A DNA stretch of 19,616 bases from an uncultured Bacilli bacterium. GTDB lineage: Bacteria > Bacillota_I > Bacilli_A > RF39 > UBA660. Within the stretch, counting starts at the first letter, position 1. Each line of letters opens with the position of its first letter. A program made the translations under genes and the position numbers. This document shows positions 1 through 6,408 of this stretch, piece after piece. Under the pieces are notes generated by a model that saw nothing but the letters and a program-made list of their open reading frames with translations, made no database searches and had not been told where the DNA came from. Where the stretch lies: positions 1 through 19,616 of the forward strand of contig CAKOXR010000013.1 of assembly GCA_934130215.1 (NCBI GenBank). The letters run 5' to 3'.

Positions 1-80
1 TTTTTAGCAATAACTATTTTAACGGATTTATCGCTTTTTGTATATACAAATGGTGTCACATCAATTGTAACACTACACAT
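1..80 (-). CDS. possible partial gene running off the left edge
   Basis: On the minus strand an ATG at 80-78 opens a reading frame that stays open to the window edge (26 codons, beginning MCSVTIDVTPFVYTKSDK). The frame also stays open upstream of the ATG for at least 60 bases, so the start is uncertain, and I see no clear Shine-Dalgarno sequence. The region is divergent from the surface-protein gene that follows. The residues are plausible as the beta-rich N-terminus of a recombinase or transposase, but too few are visible to name a family. It may be chance in AT-rich DNA. Confidence 0.25.
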   Translation of the reverse strand, partial: MCSVTIDVTPFVYTKSDKSVKIVIAK

Positions 81-108
81 AAAATTACTATAAAAACCCA
101 AAATATAA

Positions 109-137
109 TTGTATAAGAAAATAAAATATGGTAAAAT
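109..137 (+). promoter_or_regulatory. sigma-A-type promoter of first surface-protein gene
   Basis: TTGTAT (109-114), a 17-base spacer and TAAAAT (132-137), with TGG just before the -10 box (extended -10). The same -35 and -10 hexamers with the same 17-base spacing occur upstream of the gene at 15840, which supports the call. Confidence 0.6.
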
Positions 138-157
138 TAAATAGTAATAAATGATAG

Positions 158-197
158 AGGTAATAATGAAAGGTTTGTTGATAACATGAAAAAGGAA
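158..197 (+). repeat. 40-bp leader block, identical copy upstream of the last surface gene
   Basis: Positions 158-197 and 15659-15698 are identical over 40 bases. The block holds a ribosome-binding site, a 7-codon ORF and the start of a second ORF. Similarity continues more loosely downstream to the Shine-Dalgarno of the surface gene, so the whole leader looks like a duplicated regulatory cassette. Confidence 0.8.
166..189 (+). CDS. 7-residue leader micro-ORF (MKGLLIT)
   Basis: ATG at 166 follows GAGG at 157-160 at a workable distance. It encodes MKGLLIT and stops at TGA 187-189, which overlaps the next ATG (186-188) as ATGA. The ORF is conserved base for base in the second copy at 15667-15690. 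The overlap suggests translational coupling to the next leader ORF. Translation is not shown by sequence alone. Confidence 0.4.
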   Translation: MKGLLIT

Positions 198-326
198 TAT
201 ACAAACATACAAGTATTAAATAATTTTAAAAATAACTTTATTGATAATTATATAGAAAGTAAAAACTATAGAAAATCAATTTTTTTGAGATGCAATTACA
301 ACTTATTAAGGAGTGTTAATTTATGA
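186..326 (+). CDS. 46-residue leader ORF overlapping the surface-protein start
   Basis: ATG at 186 overlaps the stop of the 7-residue ORF. The frame runs 46 codons to a TGA at 324-326 that overlaps the surface-protein ATG (323-325), again as ATGA. The peptide is rich in Asn, Lys, Ile and Phe, with no signal peptide or recognisable domain. The AAGGAG ribosome site of the next gene (308-313) lies inside it, so ribosomes reading this ORF cross that site. I infer a role as leader peptide or coupler. It could also be the remnant of a gene. The paralogous leader at 15687 shares the middle part, mostly with conservative substitutions. Confidence 0.4.
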   Translation: MKKEYTNIQVLNNFKNNFIDNYIESKNYRKSIFLRCNYNLLRSVNL

Positions 327-2668
327 AGAAAGAATTTTTTTATTTAACTATGATGTTTTTACTTTTTTTTATTATATCTTATACTTATTCTGTATTTAAA
401 AATACAATAGATGGTAATGTAACCGCAAATATAAAAGATTGGTCATTTAATGTAAATGTAAATAATGCGGTTGTAGAAAATGATAGTTATAAATTACATT
501 TAACTGGAACAAGTGGATCTTTTACTATAAATTTAAGTACACTAAATAACACTAAAGGTGCTGATTATACTATTGAATTAATAGGGGATAGCTCTATTAA
601 ATTTTACAAAGATAGTAATTATAATAATTTAATAAATAATAATATATATGAAGGTAGTATAAATAATAATTTAAATAAAAGTATTACAATATATTATAAA
701 TCAGATTCTAATATAAATAGTGATATTTATATAAAAACTAAAGGTATTATAATGGAAATAGCAACTATGAAGAATGGGTATAGTTGGAGTAATGGTGGTA
801 CTGAATTTTGGAATAATAATTATAAACCTTATGTAAGAACTATCACATTTAATAATGATTTAAGTAATTTGCCTAATGTTTGTAATGAAGAAAATCTATG
901 CTGGGATGTATCTTATAGTTCTACTCAAAAGAAAAAAGTGTATGGATATTTAATAGATACCGGATTAAAAGATAGTACTGATAATACAAAAGCACTATAT
1001 AATTTATATATTGTAAGTGAAACACAAATATTCGCACCAAATTATAGTTCGAATATATTTTCATTTTATAAATATGAAAATAATAAAGATATATCAAATT
1101 TAATATCTATAAATTTTAATGATAATTTTAATACTTCGAAAGTAACAGATATGGAAAGTATGTTTGATAGATGTTCATTCTTAACAAGTTTAAATTTAAA
1201 TAGTTTTAATACAACAAATGTATCAGATATGAGCTATATGTTTTATAATTGTTCATCTTTAACAAGATTGGATTTAAGTAAATTTAATACAGCAAATGTG
1301 ACAAATATGGAAATGATGTTTAGTGGATGTTCATCTTTAACAAGCTTAAATTTAATTAGTTTTAATACCCCAAAAGTAACAAATATGGGTGGTATGTTTT
1401 ATAAGTGTTCATCATTAACAAGTCTAGATTTAAGTAATTTTAATACGGTAGAAGCAACAGATATGTATTGGATGTTTTCTTATTGTAAATCCTTAACAAA
1501 TTTAGATTTAAGTAGTTTTAATACTTCAAACATAACCAATATGCAGTCGATGTTTGCTCATTGTTCATCCTTAACAAGTTTAAATTTAAATAATTTTAAT
1601 ACGGCAAATGTAACAAATATGGGATGGATGTTTTCTGAATGCTCATCCATAAAAAGTTTAGATTTAAGTAGTTTTAATACTTCAAACGTAACAAATATGC
1701 ATGATATGTTTTATGGATGTTCATCATTAACAAGTTTAAATTTAAATAGTTTTAATACAACAAATGTAACAGATATAAGAAATATGTTTTATGATTGTAA
1801 ATCCTTAACAAATTTAAATTTAAGTAGTTTTAATACAGCAAATGTAACAGATATGAGCAGTATGTTTTTTAATTGTTTATCCTTAACAAATTTAAATTTA
1901 AGTAGTTTTAATACAGCAAATGTGACTAATATGTCTCGTATGTTTATTAGTTGTACAAAACTTACTACAACAATAAATATAATGAGTGTAAATACTACAA
2001 ATTATTCACTTATGTTTTCTTCTGCAGCAACAGCTAGTGGTGCTAAAATAACAGTGAACTATACATCATCAACAAGTACATTAGTAGATAACATGATTGC
2101 AACTAAATCATATAATAGCAATGTTATAAAAGGAAATATAATTCCAGAACATTCAATAACAATAACTGGTAATGATGATATAAAATATGATGCTAATAGT
2201 AGATTTAAAGGTTCTAAAGTTACTTTAACATCTATATCAGGTAATAATTATGTAACATCATTTAAAATGAATGGTACAATTATAAATGGAAATGAATTTA
2301 TAATGCCTGATACCGATGTCATAATAAGCGATATAGCTACAATACCTAGAAAAATAATTGAGTCCGCTCATGATCCGTATCCTAATTCACAAGATAATGT
2401 TATAATTGGTGAACATACATTCGAAGGAGCAAAAAGTTTAATAGTTATACTAGACTATCAAACTGAAAGTACAAACTATGATTATTTTCTAATATATGAC
2501 TCTAACACATCAACAACAGGTATAAACAATAATAAGAAATATGGTGGAAGTACTAGAACACAAGAAACAATAACAATTAACTCAAACTACATTAAAATAA
2601 CATTTAAAAGTGATAGCAGTGTTAACAACTATTACGGTCTAAGAGCTATAATAATACCTAATTATTAA
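323..2668 (+). CDS. TasA-like/DUF285 (BspA-type) repeat surface protein with CUB-like C-terminus
   Basis: Surface protein of 781 residues. Residues about 6-24 form a hydrophobic signal or anchor segment. Residues 25-145 form a beta-rich domain like the other N-termini here (motif TGTSGSFTINLS, then IKFYKDSN), resembling TasA/SipW-dependent subunits. A central module (about 150-265) carries paired Cys in CNEENLCWD. Eleven 26-residue DUF285 repeats start at residue 269, of the type FNTxNVTxMxxMFxxCSSLTSLDLSS. After them come an InlB-repeat-like stretch ending in FIMPDTDV and a CUB-like domain (residues about 675-781). The paralogues lack both C-terminal parts. No LPXTG motif is seen, so anchoring is probably by the N-terminal helix or by fibre assembly. 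AAGGAG at 308-313 fixes the start. Adhesion is inferred from the family, not shown. Confidence 0.8.
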   Translation: MKKEFFYLTMMFLLFFIISYTYSVFKNTIDGNVTANIKDWSFNVNVNNAVVENDSYKLHLTGTSGSFTINLSTLNNTKGADYTIELIGDSSIKFYKDSNYNNLINNNIYEGSINNNLNKSITIYYKSDSNINSDIYIKTKGIIMEIATMKNGYSWSNGGTEFWNNNYKPYVRTITFNNDLSNLPNVCNEENLCWDVSYSSTQKKKVYGYLIDTGLKDSTDNTKALYNLYIVSETQIFAPNYSSNIFSFYKYENNKDISNLISINFNDNFNTSKVTDMESMFDRCSFLTSLNLNSFNTTNVSDMSYMFYNCSSLTRLDLSKFNTANVTNMEMMFSGCSSLTSLNLISFNTPKVTNMGGMFYKCSSLTSLDLSNFNTVEATDMYWMFSYCKSLTNLDLSSFNTSNITNMQSMFAHCSSLTSLNLNNFNTANVTNMGWMFSECSSIKSLDLSSFNTSNVTNMHDMFYGCSSLTSLNLNSFNTTNVTDIRNMFYDCKSLTNLNLSSFNTANVTDMSSMFFNCLSLTNLNLSSFNTANVTNMSRMFISCTKLTTTINIMSVNTTNYSLMFSSAATASGAKITVNYTSSTSTLVDNMIATKSYNSNVIKGNIIPEHSITITGNDDIKYDANSRFKGSKVTLTSISGNNYVTSFKMNGTIINGNEFIMPDTDVIISDIATIPRKIIESAHDPYPNSQDNVIIGEHTFEGAKSLIVILDYQTESTNYDYFLIYDSNTSTTGINNNKKYGGSTRTQETITINSNYIKITFKSDSSVNNYYGLRAIIIPNY
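1127..1984 (+). repeat. array of eleven 78-bp DUF285 repeats
   Basis: Phe codons starting a unit recur every 78 bp from 1127 to 1907. Units are similar at the nucleotide level (stretches like agtttaaatttaaatagt recur), both within this gene and in paralogues at 12923, 14586 and 16662. This gives substrate for slippage or recombination that would change repeat number. Confidence 0.85.
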
Positions 2669-2707
2669 ATTAAACATCAATTAAATTACAATCTTTTTCT
2701 AAATAAC

Positions 2708-2735
2708 TTGACAAACTATAAAAAAGTGCTAGAAT
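2708..2735 (+). promoter_or_regulatory. promoter of the thrS T-box leader
   Basis: TTGACA (2708-2713), a 16-base spacer and TAGAAT (2730-2735), with an extended TG two bases before the -10 box. It sits immediately upstream of the T-box leader, which would start at about 2742. Confidence 0.75.
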
Positions 2736-2744
2736 GTTCTTATC

Positions 2745-2945
2745 AAGCAATGAAAAGGACACGATTATTATTATATATTTTAAAGAGAGTTGGTAATAGG
2801 TGAAAACCAATAAATATAAATAATAATTACTACCTTGGAGCTGAAAATCGAAAGATATTTCCGGTCAAAGATCGTTAAAAAAATTAAGATATAAGGTAGG
2901 ATGGTACCGCGTTTAGACGCTCCTTTTAGGAAGTGTCTTTTTTTA
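2745..2945 (+). promoter_or_regulatory. threonine-specific T-box riboswitch
   Basis: Binds uncharged tRNA-Thr and, when bound, allows read-through into the downstream gene. Visible parts are: an AT-rich Stem I (about 2764-2780 pairing with 2812-2827); the AGAGAG-containing apical part (about 2783-2810); a specifier region ACTACC at 2829-2834, two Thr codons; the T-box sequence AGGATGGTACCGCG at 2898-2911; and a terminator at 2915-2945. The consensus T-box has AGGGTGG, so one base differs. The regulated gene should be thrS, which now lies 1.5 kb downstream beyond an IS110 insertion. Confidence 0.88.
2915..2945 (+). terminator. T-box intrinsic terminator
   Basis: AGACGCTCC (2915-2923) pairs with GGAAGTGTCT (2929-2938), with one bulged A and one G-U pair, loop TTTTA, followed by a run of T. 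It follows the T-box sequence and would be the terminator of the two alternative structures. Confidence 0.8.
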
Positions 2946-3017
2946 TGAAAGGCTAACTATTAAAAGTCAATAGTTTTTCTTAAAAAATAAAATTGGAAAT
3001 AATTCCAAGCCAAAAAG

Positions 3018-3038
3018 ATTTCACAAAGTGAAATTTTT
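3018..3038 (-). terminator. hairpin downstream of the IS110 transposase
   Basis: ATTTCAC (3018-3024) and GTGAAAT (3028-3034) form a 7-bp stem with a 3-base loop. On the minus strand the stem is followed by CTTTTT, fitting termination of the transposase transcript. On the plus strand it is followed by TTTT, so it could also stop leakage from the T-box side. Two weaker hairpins lie nearby, at 2955-2975 and 2993-3008. Confidence 0.5.
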
Positions 3039-3056
3039 GAAAAATTGATAAGTCAA

Positions 3057-4217
3057 TTATTTCAATAAAGACGAATAAAATTGGATATTTTTAGTTTCAA
3101 GAATGTAAATAACTCTTATAAGTTTTTTACAAACATGAGATAAAGCAACTCTATGACATTTGCCTTCAGATATTTTCTTGTAGTAATAATCATAAAAAGT
3201 ATTGTTATATCTAATAATAGTTAAGGCGACATTCATAAGTGAATATCTTAGATATCCAGAACCACACTTAACCATTTTACCTTTTGAAGACATTGTACCT
3301 GATTCAATAATGCCAGGTTCTAAACCAGCAAAAGACAACATCTTTGCGGCATTAGAAAATCTAGAAACATCTCCAAATTCTGAAATGATTGAAGCACAAG
3401 AAATTACACCAATTCCAGGAATAGAAAGTGTTGGTGGATTAAGATCTTTGATAATTGTAGAAATTTGTTTATCTAATTCAATAATATGCTCATCAATGTT
3501 TTTGTAAAGATTAAGAATAGAAGATAATTCTATTTCAAAAATATCATTGGATTCTCCAATAGTGTTTTTAGCTAAATCTTTAAGTTTAACAAATTTAGCA
3601 TAAGTAAAATTACCTCTAGATAATTTATTTAGAGTTTCATAATCCCTCATATTAGCAATTTTATTTGGCGTTTTATATTTATTTAAAATATAAAAAGATG
3701 TGATACCAAAAGAATTATTAAAGAACGGTTTAAACTCAGGAAATATAATATCTAGAATATTAGTTAATTGAACCTTATACTTACTTCTTTGTTTAACTAA
3801 ATTTTCTCTTAATCTTGTAAGTGACTTAATTGAATATTTATGATAAAATAGTTTCGAATTTGGTTTATATGGAACTGACATAAGTTTTTTAGTAATAACT
3901 ACTGCATCAACTTTATCAGTTTTAGTTTTTCTTAAAGATAAAGATTTACAAAATTCTTTAACTAAAAGAGGGTTAAATTCCATAAAACTATGATTATTCT
4001 TCTCTAAGAATAATTTCAAATTCAAACCATAATGTCCAGTAGCTTCTAAACCGATTCGGACATTAGAATTATCATAGGGTTTCAATAAGTCTAAAAACTG
4101 TTGAAATCCTTTTTTGTTATTAGTAAAAGATAAATTTTCTACAATAACTTCACCTGTATCTTTACAGATGAAACAATCGTGTTTGTATTTTGATATATCT
4201 ATTCCAATATATATCAT
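3057..4217 (-). CDS. IS110-family transposase (DEDD N-domain, Transposase_20 C-domain)
   Basis: RNA-guided recombinase of the IS110 family, 386 residues from the chosen start, intact. The N-terminal RuvC-like domain shows the acidic tetrad: D7 (IGIDISK), E58 (GLEATGHYG), D101 and D104 (TDKVDA). The middle is helical. The C-terminal Transposase_20 region begins near PGIGVISCASIISEFGD and includes SFAGLEPGIIESGTMSSKGK, with Ser residues where the family has its nucleophile, then GYLRYSLMNVA. I prefer the ATG at 4217-4215 to the one at 4223 because GGAGG (4227-4231 on the complement) then lies 9 bases away. It points against thrS and the T-box. With all key residues present it is probably active. 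Confidence 0.9.
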   Translation of the reverse strand: MIYIGIDISKYKHDCFICKDTGEVIVENLSFTNNKKGFQQFLDLLKPYDNSNVRIGLEATGHYGLNLKLFLEKNNHSFMEFNPLLVKEFCKSLSLRKTKTDKVDAVVITKKLMSVPYKPNSKLFYHKYSIKSLTRLRENLVKQRSKYKVQLTNILDIIFPEFKPFFNNSFGITSFYILNKYKTPNKIANMRDYETLNKLSRGNFTYAKFVKLKDLAKNTIGESNDIFEIELSSILNLYKNIDEHIIELDKQISTIIKDLNPPTLSIPGIGVISCASIISEFGDVSRFSNAAKMLSFAGLEPGIIESGTMSSKGKMVKCGSGYLRYSLMNVALTIIRYNNTFYDYYYKKISEGKCHRVALSHVCKKLIRVIYILETKNIQFYSSLLK

Positions 4218-4223
4218 GTGCAT

Positions 4224-4440
4224 ACACCTCCTTGGTTAGTTTTTAATGCCTGTATGTTTGCCACATAACTTCCTATTTTGTAACCTCGCTGAACCTATAA
4301 AACATCAAAGTGTTAACTAACTAATCAACAATTAAAATAAAAAGTCTGTGGTAGGAGCCTTTCTAAACAGTCAAAGCCGTAGGAAGATAAAAACAAATCC
4401 ACAGGCAAGAGTTATTATAACTCAAAAAAAATATAAATAG
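4224..4440 (-). ncRNA. candidate IS110 bridge (seek) RNA region
   Basis: This non-coding stretch upstream of the transposase is where IS110-group elements encode a bridge RNA. Complementary pairs that would bracket a structured RNA are: GCCTGT (4248-4253) with ACAGGC (4401-4406); CTGTGG (4346-4351) with CCACAG (4399-4404), mutually exclusive in part with the first; and GAGTTA (4409-4414) with TAACTC (4418-4423). I could not assign the target- and donor-binding loops, because the IS ends are not fixed. Confidence 0.45.
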
Positions 4441-4444
4441 AATG

Positions 4445-4482
4445 AATTAATCTTATAGATTAAAATTTCTACAAGATTAATT
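4445..4482 (+). repeat. inverted repeat in the thrS leader
   Basis: AATTAATCTT (4445-4454) and AAGATTAATT (4473-4482) are perfect 10-base inverted repeats with an 18-base spacer, ending four bases before the thrS GAGG. A weak hairpin could shade the ribosome site, or this may be an IS-end or operator feature. I see no convincing promoter for thrS in 4224-4498. Confidence 0.4.
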
Positions 4483-4498
4483 ATACGAGGATGATAAA

Positions 4499-6256
4499 AT
4501 GATAAATATTAAAGAAGATGAAAACTTAAATGTATTAAACCATAGCTGTGCACATTTACTCGCACAAGCAGTAAAACACTTATATCCAAATGCTAAATTT
4601 TGGGTAGGACCTGTAATAGAGGACGGATTTTATTATGATATCGATTTAGGTAATGCCGTTTTAAACAATGATGATTTACTAAAAATTGAAAAAGAAATGA
4701 AAAAAATATCAAAAGACGGTAAAAGAATAATAAGACATGAAATATCAAAAGAAGAAGCAATTGAAATGTTTAAAAACGATCCATATAAAATGGATTTAAT
4801 TTCAAGAATGGACGAAAAAGTAATATCATGCTATCAACAAGGAGACTTTACAGATCTTTGCCGAGGACCACATGTAGAAACAGTTAAAGAAATAAAATAT
4901 TTTAAATTATTAAAAGTATCAGGAGCCTATTGGAAAGGTGACTCCAATAATAAAATGTTACAAAGAATATACGGAATATGCTTTAAAAATGAAGAAGATT
5001 TAACTAAATACTTAACATACCTAGAAGAATCAAAAGCAAGAGACCACCGTAAAATAGGTAAAGAACAAGAACTATTTATGAATAATGACCTAGTAGGAGC
5101 AGGAATGCCACTTTGGCTTCCAAACGGAGCTATAATCCGTAAAGAATTAGAAAACTACATCTATAAAAAAGAAAAACACTTAGGATATAACCATGTATAT
5201 ACACCATGTGTTGGAACAGTTGATTTATACAAAACATCAGGACACTGGGATCATTATAAAGAAAACATGTTTCCATCAATGAAAGTTGATGATGAAGAAT
5301 TTGTTTTAAGACCAATGAATTGTCCACATCACATGCTAATATATAAAAATAAATTACATTCATACCGTGATTTACCAATAAGAATCGGAGAATTTGCAAC
5401 AGATTTTCGATATGAAGCATCAGGAGCAGTAAAAGGACTTGAAAGAGTTAGATGCATGTGTCAAAATGATGCACACCTATTCGTAACACCAGAACAAATA
5501 AAAGATGAATTTAAAAAAGTAGTAAGCTTAATACTTGAAGTATATAAAGATTTTGGAATTAAAAATTATAAATTTAGACTATCACTTCGTGATCCTGAAG
5601 ATAAAGAAAAATATTTTGATGATGATGAAATGTGGAATCAAGCCGAAACAAAACTAAGAGAAGTATTAAATGAACTTGATGTTAAATATTTTGAAGCAAT
5701 CGGTGAAGCAGCATTCTATGGACCAAAACTTGATGTTGAAGTAAAACCAGCAGTTGGACCAGAAGTAACATTATCAACATGTCAACTAGATTTTTTACTC
5801 CCAAGAAGATTTGATTTATCATATATTGATAAAGAAGGAAAAAAACAAGTTCCAGTTGTTTTACACAGAGCAATATTTGGTACATTTGATCGCTTTACAG
5901 CATTTATAATCGAAGAAACAAAAGGAGCATTTCCACTATGGATTGCACCAGTACAAGTTAACATTATTCCAGTAAATAACGATATACATTTAGAATACTG
6001 TAATAATTTATATAATGAATTAAATGATAATGAAATAAGAGTTAAATTAGATGATAGAGAAGAAAAACTATCATATAAAATGAGAGAAAGCCAAGCTAGA
6101 AAAATACCATTAACTATTATTATTGGAGATAAAGAAACAAATGATAATTTAATAAGTTATAGAAAATTCGGTGAAACAGAAACAAATACTATATCTAAAA
6201 ATGAATTTATCAAAAATATTTTAGAAACTATAAAAAATAAAAAAAATAACTTATAA
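4499..6256 (+). CDS. thrS: threonyl-tRNA synthetase lacking the TGS domain
   Basis: Charges tRNA-Thr with threonine in the cytoplasm. The protein is 585 residues, shorter than the roughly 640 usual in Bacilli, because the N-terminal TGS domain is absent. It starts directly at the editing domain. Editing residues are present: H15 and H19 (HSCAH), C121 and H125 (DLCRGPH). The catalytic core shows motif 2 (FRYEASGAVKGLERVR), zinc ligands in RPMNCPHH and QNDAHLF, and motif 3 (VVLHRAIFGTFDRF). An anticodon-binding domain starts near FPLWIAPVQV. An in-frame stop at 4478-4480 rules out an upstream extension in this reading frame. GAGG at 4487-4490 serves the ATG. The T-box that should control it is cut off by the IS110 insertion. 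Confidence 0.95.
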   Translation: MINIKEDENLNVLNHSCAHLLAQAVKHLYPNAKFWVGPVIEDGFYYDIDLGNAVLNNDDLLKIEKEMKKISKDGKRIIRHEISKEEAIEMFKNDPYKMDLISRMDEKVISCYQQGDFTDLCRGPHVETVKEIKYFKLLKVSGAYWKGDSNNKMLQRIYGICFKNEEDLTKYLTYLEESKARDHRKIGKEQELFMNNDLVGAGMPLWLPNGAIIRKELENYIYKKEKHLGYNHVYTPCVGTVDLYKTSGHWDHYKENMFPSMKVDDEEFVLRPMNCPHHMLIYKNKLHSYRDLPIRIGEFATDFRYEASGAVKGLERVRCMCQNDAHLFVTPEQIKDEFKKVVSLILEVYKDFGIKNYKFRLSLRDPEDKEKYFDDDEMWNQAETKLREVLNELDVKYFEAIGEAAFYGPKLDVEVKPAVGPEVTLSTCQLDFLLPRRFDLSYIDKEGKKQVPVVLHRAIFGTFDRFTAFIIEETKGAFPLWIAPVQVNIIPVNNDIHLEYCNNLYNELNDNEIRVKLDDREEKLSYKMRESQARKIPLTIIIGDKETNDNLISYRKFGETETNTISKNEFIKNILETIKNKKNNL

Positions 6257-6260
6257 AAAT

Positions 6261-6290
6261 AATGCATAGAACAATTCTATGCATTTTATT
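6261..6290 (+). terminator. intrinsic terminator after thrS
   Basis: An 11-bp perfect stem, AATGCATAGAA (6261-6271) and TTCTATGCATT (6275-6285), with loop CAA and a T-rich tail, just after the thrS stop. Confidence 0.85.
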
Positions 6291-6309
6291 ATAAAAATAA
6301 AAATATACC

Positions 6310-6338
6310 TTGAAAAAATAAAAAAAATTTAGTATTAT
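6310..6338 (+). promoter_or_regulatory. promoter of the metallophosphoesterase pair
   Basis: TTGAAA (6310-6315), a 17-base spacer and TATTAT (6333-6338). Transcription would start at about 6345, a few bases before a strong hairpin. Confidence 0.65.
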
Positions 6339-6352
6339 TTATATAAGGATAG

Positions 6353-6386
6353 AAAGGGAACATAAAAATTTTTTGTGTTCCCTTTT
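6353..6386 (+). promoter_or_regulatory. 5'-end hairpin, attenuator-like or stabilising
   Basis: AAAGGGAA (6353-6360) pairs with TTCCCTTT (6378-6385). The stem extends inward through C-G, A-U, one U-G and A-U pairs to about 13 bp. A short T run follows, then AAAGGAG at 6394-6400 for the gene at 6409. It lies between promoter and start, so it is either an intrinsic attenuator or an mRNA-stabilising 5' hairpin. Confidence 0.6.
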
Positions 6387-6408
6387 ATAACTAAAAGGAG
6401 TAAATAAT

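Larger units (their letters stand above)
2949..4440 (-). mobile_element. IS110-family insertion sequence between T-box and thrS (ends approximate)
   Basis: The element consists of an IS110 transposase gene on the minus strand, about 100 bp downstream of it and 210-270 bp of non-coding DNA upstream. A long upstream non-coding end is typical of the IS110 group, where the guide (bridge) RNA is encoded. IS110 elements lack obvious terminal inverted repeats and target duplications, so the ends cannot be fixed here. The boundaries are my estimate from the T-box terminator on one side and the thrS leader on the other. Confidence 0.7.

Noticed and set aside
1127..1984. Regular repeats that might be taken for a CRISPR array
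   Set aside because: The 78-bp units are contiguous and in frame, encode DUF285 repeats, and have no spacers.
3202..3507. Open frame on the plus strand within the IS110 transposase
   Set aside because: It is antisense to a gene with clear catalytic residues and has no recognisable domain.
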